Below, piece after piece: positions 10,216 through 22,186 of a stretch of 64,000 nt of DNA. The DNA comes from Hygrophila difformis (lineage: Eukaryota; Streptophyta; Magnoliopsida; Lamiales; Acanthaceae), in assembly GCA_030278955.1 (NCBI GenBank), contig JAOANR010000005.1, positions 32,913,849 through 32,977,848 of the forward strand, in the 5' to 3' direction. The notes beneath the pieces were generated by a model. That model was not told where the DNA came from, did no database searches, and worked only from the letters and a program-made list of their open reading frames with translations. Position 1 is the stretch's first letter; each line of letters starts with the position of its first letter. Both the position numbers and the translations under genes were made by a program.

Positions 10216-11283
10216 GTCGCCATGCTTAAAATTATTTTGCATGTTGGATATGGAAAGAGAAGATTGATGTGTCTTGATCTTTATAGAATGTTGCCCCTCA
10301 TCCTGTGCAATTCTCTGTTTCTCATGAAAGGAAGAAATTGAAGGAGGGAAAGGTAATCGAGTATGCTTGTAAATTTTGGCGGGGGCGAAATTCACAATCC
10401 TTTTAAAACCCAACAATCCGTAATTGAGGATTTCAGGGCATTTATCAATTGAATAGAGAAATTTTACCATCTGAGTTCTATGTTAAATTTTGGGCATTTA
10501 TCAATTGAATCGTAGGATGTTGGAAGTACAAAACCTAAACAAACATGTGTACTTTTGAGTCAATACTACTGACTTATTCCACTCCTTCCAAAAGAAGAGC
10601 ATTTCCCATCAGCACAGATTGTATCCACCACAACAAATATTATGAAGTCAGTCAACAAATCAAATGGGTCAACCATCTCTTTGTTAGGATGTAGTGCCAG
10701 CAATCGTTCACAACAAAAGAAGAAAGTTCCCAAAATTCACATTAACAAAAACGTTGCAATACCAAGGAGAAATATGGTTAAGTAAAACAGGACTTAAACA
10801 CGAATAGAATTCCCAAACAAGAGCAGGATTGTACCACTTTAACTTTGTAGACCAAGAAGCTAAATGCTTACCATCCAAATAGTTCACAAATCCAATGCTT
10901 TTCTAAAGGGGATGGGTAAAAGTTTCTTCAAGAACAGAATTCCTAGTCTTCAACTTATTCTCAACAAAGTTTTTGGCATCAATAGCAAAATACCTCAAAG
11001 AGTGATCATCGCTTGCTTTAAGAATTGGAACAGCTAGCTGCCTTCTTCTTCTTTTTTGGCTGGCCATGGGGCCGTACCCCAACTCTCTCCTTTGTGTTTA
11101 GAAGTCCTCATTCATGGAGATTTCATATTAACCTTGGGCTCATTGTCCTTGGCATCCTCGTCAACAGAAACTGATTCTTGGTGTTGCTCCGTTATCTGAA
11201 CATTCTTCTCGATCAGCAAAATGCACTTGCTGCGGATCCCTTCCTTTCGCCAATGGAAGTGAAGATTCAGTTGGGGCCGGAGG
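10216..11283. other. Unique-looking DNA, no gene recognised
   Basis: No transposon signature was found here. A 19-bp direct repeat (gggcatttatcaattgaat) occurs at about 10436 and 10494. Several medium ORF-like stretches exist on both strands but none has a motif I know. The interval may be the remains of a host gene; the 54-codon frame at 10903-11067 and a frame at 11115-11283 are the best candidates. The last 8 bases (gccggagg) are the target duplication of the adjacent MITE. Confidence 0.4.
10903..11067 (-). CDS. Small ORF of unknown function, 54 aa
   Basis: ATG at 11067 opens a basic peptide, MASQKRRRRQLAVPILKAS, followed by DDHSLRYFAIDAKNFVENKL and a stop at 10903. Composition looks protein-like (a basic start, then an amphipathic stretch) rather than random AT-rich translation. 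It is too short for the usual length filter and I do not recognise a family. It could be an exon or remnant of a host gene; the upstream frame at 11115-11283 (ends DAKDNEPKVNMKSP) may belong to the same remnant. Low confidence. Confidence 0.2.
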   Translation of the reverse strand: MASQKRRRRQLAVPILKASDDHSLRYFAIDAKNFVENKLKTRNSVLEETFTHPL

Positions 11284-11542
11284 CAGGGGAGGATCCACAC
11301 TATAACAAGGGTGGCACAGAACACCACTTAAATTAATGAAACTGTTATTTTAAGGTGGAATTTTTTATACATTTAATTAAATTATGTTTGGTGACACTAT
11401 TTAATTTTTAAGGTGACACCACAATCAACAATTCAACCAAGTTTTCCTCTATATTTTTGTTTTCTTATTATCATCCCTAATTTAAATATAGTTTCCACTA
11501 TTTTTGGGACACTACTTAAAAATTTTTTTAGATCCGCCGCTG
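11284..11542. mobile_element. hAT-type MITE, 259 bp
   Basis: The ends are inverted repeats, CAGGGGAGGATCCA on the left and CAGCGGCGGATCTA (complement) on the right, of the CAGNGGCGGATC type common in plant hAT MITEs. It is flanked by a perfect 8-bp duplication, gccggagg, at 11276-11283 and 11543-11550, which is diagnostic for hAT transposition. It has no coding capacity and an AT-rich centre. Confidence 0.9.
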
Positions 11543-11550
11543 GCCGGAGG

Positions 11551-11819
11551 GACATCGTTTTCTTTTAAGGCTATCTTTTAAATGCTTTGCTGGAGGTCAC
11601 TTGGGATGGGAGTAAGTATTACCTGCAGTGCGGATGACGGTTGTATGAGTTATGTTTGAACTTTTAGTCGGTTTTGAGTGTAACCGGGAAGAGAGCAATG
11701 TATTTAATCCGAATCCAAAAATTAGGGTTAGGGTTTCCCTACACTTTTAAATGCATGGCGAGCCCAACAAGGTCATCGTATGTTTAGAAGTATTATTCTA
11801 GGATTTCAGTGCTAGAGAG
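11551..11819. other. Unique DNA between two DNA transposons
   Basis: About 260 bp with no recognised gene. It contains 'attagggttagggtttccc' at about 11721-11742, a short telomere-like motif also seen in plant 5' UTRs. The final 8 bases (ctagagag, 11812-11819) are the left target duplication of G1. Confidence 0.35.
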
Positions 11820-12118
11820 CATAGTTATCAAAATCGCGATCCTAATCGTAGGATCGCACGATCCTACGATCCTATCCATGAAAAACGATCAGGATCGCCA
11901 TAGGATCGAAAATGTGGTAGGATCGCAGTGGGATCGGTAGGATCGGAGTAGGATCGCTGAGCGATCCGATCCTACTCAGCGATCCTACTCCTTTGATTTT
12001 TTTTTATTTATTTTTTATTTTTTTCGGAGCAAATTTACTTATTATCTCTAGCTCTTTGTGATTTTGGTCATGATGTTATTTTTGCCAATTTTGTTTAATG
12101 TATCTTTGCATATATTGA

Positions 12119-13942
12119 TGTAACACCCCCAATTTTGAAACACCGAATTGAAGGGTGTTACCGCCACATCTCTTGGATAAAATACTATACGCAAAATAAG
12201 CCAAGAGATGCTAAGGCTATAGAAAATAAACATAAACTTTATTTCAAAACATGCATCATATTTAGTTCCAAAATAAATAATATCGAGAACATCATAAATT
12301 TATTTAAAAAGGTTTTATTTGCAAAGAATGAAATAAGATGCAAGCTTGGATCCCAGCCCCCAATGTGCAGTGCTCATGCCTACTCACTTCCAAATCCTGA
12401 AAAAGAGAAAAGGAAAACACACGCACAACTCAGTATAAACTGGTAAGTTAATCCATAGTTCCATAAGGACAACACCAAAGAAACGACACAACCGGAAAAA
12501 TAATAGTGATGGTGAATTAATATTGACGAGGACACTTTTTACCGCATAATCCGCAAAATTTGTCTAAACCTACAGCACCGGTGCCCTAACCTAGGCCTGC
12601 AGGCGAGGTTAGGGGTTTAGACCCACAATACCGCATATTCACAGGTTCGTCAACCTAGATTTAATTTAAATTTGTGACAGAGGGGGCGAGTTTCGTCGCT
12701 GGAGACCCGTCACGGTCCTGCCCCTCAACCGCATAATCAGTAAAATCCGCAAAGTCCGCACATAAGCATCTACTCGTCAATACCAATTTACCCATATAAA
12801 TAATAGAATCATCCAGCCATAAAAATATTTAAGCATAATAGCCGGCCTCATACGCCACCACTGTATAAATTCCGTATTACTACATAGACTGCAACATCCA
12901 TAACTCACTTTGTAACATAGAATCTCAGTTAATCAATACCATGTATCTAGGTATAAATATAAATATACATATAAAACTTTATTTCCTCAACCATACTTTG
13001 CAGGCTATTGTACAAATCTAGATTATTTGGTAAATTGTTGTTTAAAAGCATAAGAACAAGTGAATGTATTAAACTACAGCCTACCATAATTGACTGAAGA
13101 AAACGAGCAGGGCCAAATTTGTCTCCAAAGAAGTGCTTAATATTAATATATAATTTATACTTTTTTCGGTAACAATATACTTCATATATTTATACTTTGG
13201 AAGTATTCTGGCAAGACCTACTAAAGAACTCCTCTAACCGACCACTGCAGACTGGAAAATATTTTAGGGACTCCAATAGGGATGACAGATATAGCAATCT
13301 ATATTGCAAATATATAGAAGAGTATAGAACTCCGAACATGAAAGAGAAGTGTAGCAGGAATAAGAACATATAGCAGACCCTTATTGACAGACACGGCAAG
13401 GACAATTGTAGATGTTAGGGATGAACTTACACTGGACCAATACTTTCAAATTGCTTACACAATACTTCCATCACTAATCCTGGGAAGAATGATTAAAAGA
13501 ATATAGGAAAGAGTGAATTAACTTACAGTCACACTATTAGCAGAAGAAGAACGAAAGAATTGCTACTGCTACTGGACAACGGTCGGCCACGGACTCCCTT
13601 GGAAGACTGCTTCAACTCCACACGGCTATGATGAGAATTTAGGGTTTACGGGTGGCAGGATCTATTTATAAAGTTGTATTTCTCCTAGGGATCGGCAATT
13701 TACTTAGCAAGATTTAGGGGGATTTGGTGAATTTGAATTAAGATTTGAGTCTAACAACTATCCATCTCTTCTCTATCTCATATCTCATATCCCTTCGGTT
13801 GGGATTGACTTTATTTAAATTACTTTAAATCTTATGTATATCTATTACTTACTAATTAATTTATATGTCTATTATCTTTATTATTATTATTATTATTATT
13901 ATGTATTATTATACCCATTATTAATATTTTATGGGTATCACA
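12119..13942 (-). repeat. 3' LTR of C
   Basis: On the + strand it starts TGTAACACCCCC and ends GGGTATCACA. It is nearly identical to 20366-22186. A TATAAATAGA box on the minus strand has its complement at 13661-13670. An (ATT)n microsatellite lies at about 13878-13905 and is 3 bp longer than in the other LTR. Small open frames inside both LTRs are conserved only because the LTRs are almost identical. Confidence 0.95.
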
Positions 13943-14092
13943 ATCTACCCTCCTTAGAACTTAACTTCGTCCTCGAAGTTACTTATATCCCAACTATGAA
14001 AACAACTTAAATGACTACATTTCACGAACACTTTTAGAGACTAAAGAAAAGACTAACCGGTAAGTTGGAGGTGTCACATTCCCCCCCTCCTT
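13943..14092 (-). other. Two polypurine tracts and a conserved hairpin next to the 3' LTR of C
   Basis: In element orientation, the tract AAGGAGGGTAGAT ends directly at the LTR (complement 13943-13955). A second, stronger tract, AAGGAGGGGGGGAA, lies just after the gag-pol stop (complement 14079-14092) and is followed by TGTGACACC, which looks like an LTR start. Between them is AACTTCGAGGACGAAGTT (complement 13963-13980), an inverted repeat with a 7-bp stem and 4-nt loop. The same layout is present in element D. Confidence 0.7.
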
Positions 14093-17000
14093 AAGCAATA
14101 GTCATGTCCTCATGACCATCCCCATTATCTTGAAACAACTCCGGATACCGTTGTCGCATATCCGCTTCTAGTTCCCAAGTGGCTTCCTCCACACCATGAT
14201 TCGACCACAAGATTTTCACCATGCAAGTACTTTTATTCCGGGTGGAGCGAACTTTAGTGTCGAGGATCTTCATAGGTCTCTCTTCATACTTTAGATCCTC
14301 ATCTAGTTCAATGATTTCCGGGCGGAGCACATGACTTGGATCGTGAACATATCGCTTAAGTTGAGAAATGTGGAATACGTTATGCACTCTTGACAACTCC
14401 ACTGGCAAAGCTAGTCGATATGCCAAATTACCGACTCGCTCCAAGATCTCGTATGGTCCAATGTAACGTGGACTTAGTTTCCCACGTTTCCCAAACCTCA
14501 TCACACCTTTCATTGGAGATATCTTTAGGAGAACCTTATCTCCTTCCTTAAATTCTCCATCTTGCCGCTTTCGGTCGGCATAAGTTTTTTGGCGATCTTG
14601 CGCTGCTCTCATCTTCTGTTGGATAGTCTTGATTATGTTCACTGAATCCTCGAGCATTTGAGGTCCAAGGGTTACCATCTCCTTGTTCTCCGTCCAACAC
14701 AACGGGCTTCGACACTTACGCCCATACAAGGCCTCAAACGGTGCCATGCCGATGCTAGTGTGGTAACTATTATTATAGGAGAACTCAATTAGAGGCAAGT
14801 GATTCTCCCAACTCCCTTTCAACTCAAGCACACAAGCCCTCAACATGTCCTCTAGTGTTTGAATTGTCCTCTCCGTTTGGCCGTCTGTCATAGGATGGAA
14901 CGCTGTGCTCATCTTAATCTTAGTGCCAAACGCCTCTTGTACCTTCGTCCAAAAATTAGATACAAAACGACTATCTCTATCAGAGATTATGTCGTGAGGT
15001 ACTCCATGTCGTCATACAACACTTTCGACATATGCTTTGGCTAATTGGTCCATACTCCACGTATCTTTCATCGGGATAAAATTGCCGTCTTAGTCAATCG
15101 ATCCACGATGACCCAAATTTTGTTCATCCCCTTTGGTGACCTTGGCAATCCCGATATGAAATCCATTGAGATACTATCCCACTTCCACGAAGGGATCTCC
15201 AATGGTTCCATCAACCCTAAAGGCTTCTTTCGTTCTACCTTAACCTTTTGACAAGTTAGGCATCTTGCCACGAATTCCGCCACCTCACGTTTCATTCGTG
15301 GCCACCAAAACACTTTCTTCAAGTCCTTATATAGCTTATCGCCTCCCGGGTGTACCGAGTAGGGCGTGTTATGGCCCTCATCCATGATTCGTCTTTTGAG
15401 CTCCCCACATTTATAAGGTATGCACCATCGCCCTTTGTAGCGATGACTACCATCTTCGTGTATCTTGAAATCGGTGGCCTTACCTTGCGACATCTTTTGC
15501 TTGATCCTATCGAGTTTCACATCTCCAGATTGTGCATCTCGGATCTCATCAAATATTGTAGGTTGAATTGTCATTGAATTCAACACATTCACCACCGTAC
15601 CTTCACTTACCATCTCAACATTAAGTCGTACAAGATCCATGTACAAATCTGGTGGAATTATTAATGTGTTCGCCAGATGTTTGGACTTCCTACTCAGTGC
15701 GTCAGCGACGACATTTGCCTTTCCCTCATGATAGGCAATCTCCAAATCATAGTCCTTAATTAACTCCAACCACCTCCGTTGCCTCATATTTAACTCCTTT
15801 TGAGTAAATATGTATTTTAAGCTCTTGTGATCAGTGAAAATCTTGCACGTTCGTCCATACAAGTAATGCCACCAAATTTTTAAGGCAAATACTACCGCAG
15901 CGAGTTCTAGATCGTGCGTAGGGTAATTTTCTTCATGCGGCCTCAATTGTCGGGATGCATAAGCAATAACCTTCCGTTGTTGCATTAGCACACATCCCAA
16001 TCCTTGCTTGGATGCATCGCTGTAGATTTCGAAATCTTCATCCTCCGATGGCAAGGTTAGTACGGGAGCAGTTGTGAGGCGTTTCTTTAATTCTTGGAAA
16101 GAATTTTCACACTCCTCGGTCCACTCATACTTCAAACCCTTCTTTAGCATTTGGGTTATCGGTCGGGCCACCTTTGAGAAGTCCTTTACGAACCTCCTGT
16201 AGTATCCCGCCAACCCAAGAAAACTACGAATCTCGCCTTGGTTTTTGGGTACCGCCCAATCAGCTACCGCTGATATCTTGGCTGGGTCCACTGAAACTCC
16301 CTCCGCTGATACGATATGTCCCAAGAATGCCACTTTATCAAGCCAAAATTCACACTTTGCTAATTTAGCAAAAAGTTGGTGCTTCCTCAGCAGTTCTAGC
16401 ACTTGTTGCAGATGTTGTGCATGTTCTTCCTTATTCTTCGAGTACACTAGGATGTCGTCGATGAAGACGACTACACAACTATCTAAGAATTCTCGAAAGA
16501 CACTGTTCATGAGTCCCATGAACGCAGCCGGCGCATTTGTTAGGCCAAATGACATGACCGTGAACTCGTAATGGCCATAGCGTGTTCGGAACGCTGTCTT
16601 GGGGATGTCTTTCTCCGCAATTCTCAATTTGTGATAGCCTGAACGAAGGTCTATCTTTGAGAACACCTTAGCTCCCCTCAATTGATCAAACAAATCATCA
16701 ATGCGAGGTAGAGGGTATTTGTTCTTAATCGTGACTTGGTTTAAGCCTCTGTAATCAATACAGAGTCGCATGCTTCCATCCTTCTTCTTCACGAATAGAA
16801 CAGGTGCTCCCCATGGTGATGTGCTTGGTCTTATATAACCCTTCTTCAGTAGGTCCTCAAGTTGCTCTTTCAGTTCCTTCATCTCCGCAGGTGCCATTCG
16901 ATAAGGGGCCTTTGAGATTGGTTCCGTTCCTGGAGCCAAGTCGATTGTGAAATCTACTTCTCGTGTAGGCGGCATGCCTGGAATGTCCTCCGGGAAGACA

Positions 17001-18832
17001 TCCGGGTACTCCCTAACTACAGGTATCTCGTCCAATTCATCCTCCTCAGCTTCCAATTTGTGTAAGTAGCAAGCATATAAGGGATATCCTTTACGTACTA
17101 ACGTCCCCATTTTAAATGCAGACACCACCTTAATGCCAGGTTGTGGTGGGTTCGTGTAGTAGGCTATCCATCCCCCATCTAACCCTCTCAAGGATATCTT
17201 ACGCTTCCAACAGTTTATCTTTGCCTTATATCGTTCTAACCAATCCATACCCAAAATAAGGTCAAAATCTTGCAAACTAAACTCTACCAGGTTCGAAGGA
17301 AAAACTACATCCATAATTACCAGTGGAATGTTTGAGTATTGCTTCGTACACGGAATTACCTCACCAGATGGTATGGAAATTCCTAACTTAATCGTCTCCG
17401 GGTTCGACAATTTCAACTTAGATGCTACTTTAATTGAGACAAAAGAGCAACTCGCGCCAGAATCAAACAACACTTTAACAGGCACTGACGAAATTGTAAG
17501 TGTACCTGTCATAACTTCTCCTTGGTCTGGAAGATCGGCCTGGTTTATCACGTTCAGTCTTCCATTCTGCTCATTCGGTACCTCTCGTTTCTCCCGGTTT
17601 CCATTCCACTGCTGATGTGGACCTTGGTGAGTCCCACCATTGTTGCGCCTCTCTGGAGCTCTTAGTTGTCCGGCCTGATTCCGACCAAACTGTGTGGCGA
17701 AATCGACCAGGTCATCCCGCTTTCGGATTTGGTCTGGCCGGATCCTACACTGCTTTGCCCTATGTCCTTCTCGCCCACATTTATAACATGCTGTAGGACT
17801 GGGGCACTCTTTCACCAGATGCCTCCTATTACACTTTGGGCAAAGCGTTAGACCCCCTCCACGAGGTCCATTAACTTGATCTTGTATGCCTTGGTTTGGT
17901 TCATGCCCCTGCCGATAAGTGTTAGCACCCCCACGACTCCTTTCGAACCGCTGTTTCTTATCTTGCGATGGGCCACCTTGGGTGCGATTGGAGTCTCCAG
18001 TAACCCTTCGTTTGTACTGCTGCACCCTAGCCACTGTGACAGCACGATCATACACCTTCTGTAGGGAAGTAAACTGCTTTCCTCCAAATGATTCTCTTAT
18101 GGCCAAATTAAGTCCCATTTCAAATTTTTGTGCCTTTGCTTGCTCCGTGGGCACCAAGTCTGTTGCAAACCGAAGTAGCTCCAAGAATTTAGCATGGTAC
18201 TCTTGAACTGTAGAAGTACCCTGTCTAAGAGTTAAGAACTCCTCATACTTCGCTGTTTTGATACTCATCGGATAAAACTGATTTCTTAAGGCTTCCTTAA
18301 ATTGGGTCCATGTTAACTGCTCATTATTCTCATAGGTACGCCACCATGCGTCAGCTTCTCCTCCCAAGTAATAGGTTGCAACATTCACCATTTGGCCTTC
18401 AGGACATTGAGTGGCCACTAGTAACTTGTCAAAGGTTCGAATCCGTTCTTCCAGTTGGCCCGGGTCCTCTTGACCTTCATAGGATGGTGGCCGGTACTGG
18501 GTCACCAAGCTTAAGTAGTTGATTTGAGGTGGTGCAGGTGGTGGTGCAGCGGCAGCAGCTGCAGCTTGGGCCTCTTCGCGCTGTTGTTGGCGCTGGAATG
18601 CGGCTCCCAATGTTAGCAATATTTGCTCCATTGTCCTAAGCCTGTCGTTATCATTTTGTTGATTCGGAATTGGTGGGTTTGCACCTAAGGGCACTTGATT
18701 CCCAACATTTGGCGGATTTGCACCTAGGGGTACTTCGTTCACAGCATTAGGTAGATTAGTACCAAGAGGTACCGCATTAGCGCCAGTAGCTTCCCCAGGG
18801 CGGTAGGATCTTGGGCGTCCACGGGGTGCCAT
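14091..18832 (-). pseudogene. gag-pol: Gag-Pol polyprotein of chromovirus C, two lesions
   Basis: A single frame of 1254 codons starts at ATG 18832 ([11 protein letters not shown]). It holds Gag (residues 1 to about 320, with [11 protein letters not shown]), two CCHC knuckles (about 329-362, [13 protein letters not shown] and [14 protein letters not shown]), protease ([10 protein letters not shown], about 454), RT (about 640-820, catalytic [10 protein letters not shown] near 788), RNase H (about 930-1040, [12 protein letters not shown]) and the integrase zinc finger (about 1155-1195, ending CLTCQKVK). The frame is lost by a single-base deletion near 15080; a nonsense TGA follows near 15012 in the restored frame. 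The remaining integrase C-terminus is open from 14912 to 14091 and ends in a chromodomain ([18 protein letters not shown]), which targets integration to chromatin marks. All catalytic motifs seen are intact. Confidence 0.95.
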
Positions 18833-19821
18833 TCTGAAAGAAAATATTAGATGCGTAAGCGTGTTCTTGGGAACTAAGGATAAAGAGTGCTTACTTCTAA
18901 GGCAATGTTAATTAGAAAAGAGGTACAACAGTTCCACACATAGACCGATAGACTCTGTGCACTACCTATATCTGTATATATCGTTACAGGTTGGTAGTGT
19001 TAAATGCTGGAAGAAATTATTTCGCTGATAAGTGTAGCATTACTCTTGATGTATTACAACAGTTGTGTCTCAAAGACTATCAAGTCCAATCTTTTTTTTT
19101 TTCCACAACAGATGCCTCTGAATTCCTGCATTTAAGTAGAAAGAGGTTCCCGAATTCTGGTAACATTTATTAGCATCATATGTTTACAACGTGGGTGTGT
19201 ATATATATATTTACAATCCTGTATCTTCCAGATTTGAAAATTCAGGAGCAGGTTAAAATTGATCGAAGTTAATAGAATACCTTGCTGGCATTGAATAGAT
19301 AACATAGCATTTAGTCATACTCTATGCAGACATACGACTGGAATCCATAATAGTAGTATAATCACTTAAAATGTTACTCGTCTATGCTGTAGATATAGGC
19401 AGTAGTTGGTTAGTTTGATTAGGATAACCAATTCTTAAAAGTTGGACCTTGTTCCGGTAAGTATTGATATTTTATGGTCACCAATATCTTCCTCCAAATG
19501 GAGTTAATATATGACTGCCATTAGTTCCTGAAAATTCTAGATATAGTCCACTGGGATATATATAAAAGATATCCTACAGATATAATATATTCAATACAAA
19601 TAGAGGGTTAATAAATACTTTACTGCATAAGTGATAACAAGTCGATGCTAAAGGAATATCGAGTTCCAATATTTATTCATCATAAACTGATTGATAGCAA
19701 CCAGTAGAAACACTAGACATGGAATGAAAAAGGAAAACGTTCGAAACAAATTGACTCTAGTAGGCAGCTAAGCAAAAGTAGAGCTATATATGTGTGTATA
19801 TTTTTTTTCTTCTTTTAATCT
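18833..19821 (-). other. Untranslated leader of C between extra ORF and gag
   Basis: About 1 kb of AT-rich DNA without a convincing frame. In element orientation it separates the coiled-coil ORF from the gag start and may hold splicing or translation signals; none was recognised. Confidence 0.5.
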
Positions 19822-20136
19822 TCAATATTTTTCATCTTCATCCTCGTCTACAGGTATTGGGCCCGGAGTCCCATAGTTGATTGGACTGTATGGAGGGCTT
19901 GGGCCAACTTGGTCCTCTAAGTTATTGATTGTTTCTTGCATTTGAGCCACTTGGTTCTCTAGATTTTCAATGCGCAGGACTCCATGGGCTCTAAGATGAT
20001 CCACGTGGTCTAACTCAGACTCTAGGTGCTTGACTCGATGCCTAAGGTAGTTGGCTTCTTGTTGAGCTTCCTTTAAAGCTTTTGTACACTCTAAATAAGC
20101 CTTAAGGAGATCCATCATAAGCTTTACATCGGCCAT
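19822..20136 (-). CDS. Coiled-coil leader ORF of C, 104 aa
   Basis: The frame starts at ATG 20136 (MADVKLMMDLLKAYLECTKA), about 215 bp downstream of the primer site. Residues 5 to about 78 form a probable coiled coil with leucines and valines at heptad positions (for example RHRVKHLESELDHVDHL, RIENLENQVAQMQETINNL). A short proline-rich linker with YGTPGPIPVDE follows, and the end is acidic (DEDEDEKY). A homologous ORF sits at the same place in element D. It is not part of Gag, Pol or Env. Role unknown: a particle-associated or RNA-binding accessory protein is one guess. Confidence that it is a real element gene comes from its conservation in two diverged elements. Confidence 0.7.
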   Translation of the reverse strand: MADVKLMMDLLKAYLECTKALKEAQQEANYLRHRVKHLESELDHVDHLRAHGVLRIENLENQVAQMQETINNLEDQVGPSPPYSPINYGTPGPIPVDEDEDEKY

Positions 20137-20350
20137 CTACACAATAACCAAATACCTCTAAGAGAAGGAAGGAGAAAAATATAATAAGAGTTGTAAAAAT
20201 GAATGTAAATGCTCGTGTTTCCCCCACCCCAAAATAATGCATGCAAGTTAAGAAAATATTTTACTTATATAATATGCCATTTTAAAAATAATATGCGAGT
20301 TAAAATAATATGTTGGTTTTAAAAATAATACTTAAAAATAGGAACCTTAG

Positions 20351-20362
20351 GCTCTGATACCA
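20351..20362 (-). other. Primer-binding site of C, tRNA-iMet
   Basis: The complement reads TGGTATCAGAGC, the classic plant initiator methionine tRNA primer site, three bases inside the 5' LTR. Confidence 0.95.
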
Positions 20363-20365
20363 CTT

Positions 20366-22186
20366 TGTAACACCCCCAATTTTGAAACACCAAATTGAAG
20401 GGTGTTACCGCCACATCTCTTGGATAAAATACTATACGCAAAATAAGCCAAGAGATGCTAAGGCTATAGAAAATAAACATAAGCTTTATTTCAAAACATG
20501 CATCATATTTAGTTCCAAAATAAATAATGTCGAGAACATCATAAATTTATTTAAAAAGGTTTTATTTGCAAAGAATGAAATAAGATGCAAGCTTGGATCC
20601 CAGCCCCCAATGTGCAGTGCTCATGCCTACTCACTTCCAAATCCTGAAAAAGAGAAAAGGAAAACACACGCACAACTCAGTATAAACTGGTAAGTTAATC
20701 CATAGTTCCATAAGGACAACACCAAAGAAACGACACAACCGGAAAAATAATAGTGATGGTGAATTAATATTGACGAGGACACTTTTTACCACATAATCCG
20801 CAAAATTTGTCTAAACCTACAGCATCGGTGCCCTAACCTAGGCCTGCAGGCGAGGTTAGGGGTTTAGACCCACAATACCGCATATTCATAGGTTCGTCAA
20901 CCTAGATTTAATTTAAATTTGTGACAGAGGGGGCGAGTTTCGTCGCTGGAGACCCGTCACGGTCCTGCCCCTCAACCGCATAATCAGTAAAATCCGCAAA
21001 GTCCGCACATAAGCATCTACTCGTCAATACCAATTTACCCATATAAATAATAGAATCATCCAGCCATAAAAATATTTAAGCATAATAGCCGGCCTCATAC
21101 GCCACCACTGTATAAATTCCGTATTACTACATAGACTGCAACATCCATAACTCACTTTGTAACATAGAATCTCAGTTAATCAATACCATGTATCTAGGTA
21201 TAAATATAAATATACATATAAAACTTTATTTCCTCAACCATACTTTGCAGGCTATTGTACAAATCTAGATTATTTGGTAAATTGTTGTTTAAAAGCATAA
21301 GAACAAGTGAATGTATTAAACTACAGCCTACCATAATTGACTGAAGAAAACGAGCAGGGCCAAATTTGTCTCCAAAGAAGTGCTTAATATTAATATATAA
21401 TTTATACTTTTTTCGGTAATAATATACTTCATATATTTATACTTTGGAAGTATTCTGGCAAGACCTACTAAAGAACTCCTCTAACCGACCACTGCAGACT
21501 GGAAAATATTTTAGGGACTCCAATAGGGATGACAGATATAGCAATCGATATTGCAAATATATAGAAGAGTATAGAACTCCGAACATGAAAGAGAAGTGTA
21601 GCAGGAATAAGAACATATAGCACACCCTTATTGACAGACACGGCAAGGACAATTGTAGATGTTAGGGATGAACTTACACTGGACCAATACTTGCAAATTG
21701 CTTACACAATACTTCCATCACTAATCCTGGGAAGAATGATTAAAAGAATATAGGAAAGAGTGAATTAACTTACAGTCACACTATTAGCAGAAGAAGAACG
21801 AAAGAATTGCTACTGCTACTGGACAACGGTCGGCCACGGACTCCCTTGGAAGACTGCTTCAACTCCACACGGCTATGATGAGAATTTAGGGTTTATGGGT
21901 GGCAGGATCTATTTATAAAGTTGTATTTCTCCTAGGGATCGGCAATTTACTTAGCAAGATTTAGGGGGATTTGGTGAATTTGAATTAAGATTTGAGTCTA
22001 ACAACTATCCATCTCTTCTCTATCTCATATCTCATATCCCTTCGGTTGGGATTGACTTTATTTAAATTACTTTAAATCTTATGTATATCTATTACTTACT
22101 AATTAATTTATATGTCTATTATCTTTATTATTATTATTATTATTATGTATTATTATACCCATTATTAATATTTTATGGGTATCACA
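20366..22186 (-). repeat. 5' LTR of C
   Basis: The 1821-bp LTR drives transcription leftward. Substitutions relative to the other copy were noted for example at the bases equal to 12142, 12236, 12290, 12550, 12586, 12640 and 13425. The target duplication attga follows at 22187-22191. Confidence 0.95.
21908..21917 (-). promoter_or_regulatory. TATA box in the 5' LTR of C
   Basis: The minus strand reads TATAAATAGA. It lies about 270 bp inside the LTR from its upstream end, a plausible U3/R layout with transcription starting about 30 bp further left. Confidence 0.6.

Larger units (their letters stand above)
12119..22186 (-). mobile_element. Chromovirus C (Tekay/Del type), nearly intact
   Basis: A 10,068-bp element with two LTRs of 1824 and 1821 bp, flanked by the 5-bp duplication attga (12114-12118 and 22187-22191). 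On the minus strand the order is LTR, tRNA-iMet primer site, coiled-coil ORF, gag-pol with C-terminal chromodomain, two purine tracts, LTR. By eye the LTRs differ by about 11 substitutions and one 3-bp step in an ATT microsatellite, so insertion is recent relative to the other elements here. Long LTRs and the chromodomain place it near Tekay/Del. Two lesions in pol were seen, so it is probably no longer autonomous. Confidence 0.95.

Noticed and set aside
11820..12000. GATC-dense region considered as a bacterial-type Dam cluster or CRISPR-like array
   Set aside because: Spacing is irregular, there are no uniform spacers, and the region has hAT inverted ends and an 8-bp target duplication.
12135..12446. 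103-codon frame present twice (also 20382-20693)
   Set aside because: The two copies are the LTRs of C, recent duplicates of each other, so identity is not evidence of coding.
13190..13405. 71-codon frame, repeated at 21437-21652
   Set aside because: Same reason: LTR duplicate of a low-complexity hydrophobic frame.
17328..18206. Several + strand frames of 60-95 codons
   Set aside because: They lie fully inside the intact minus-strand gag-pol frame of element C and have no motif.
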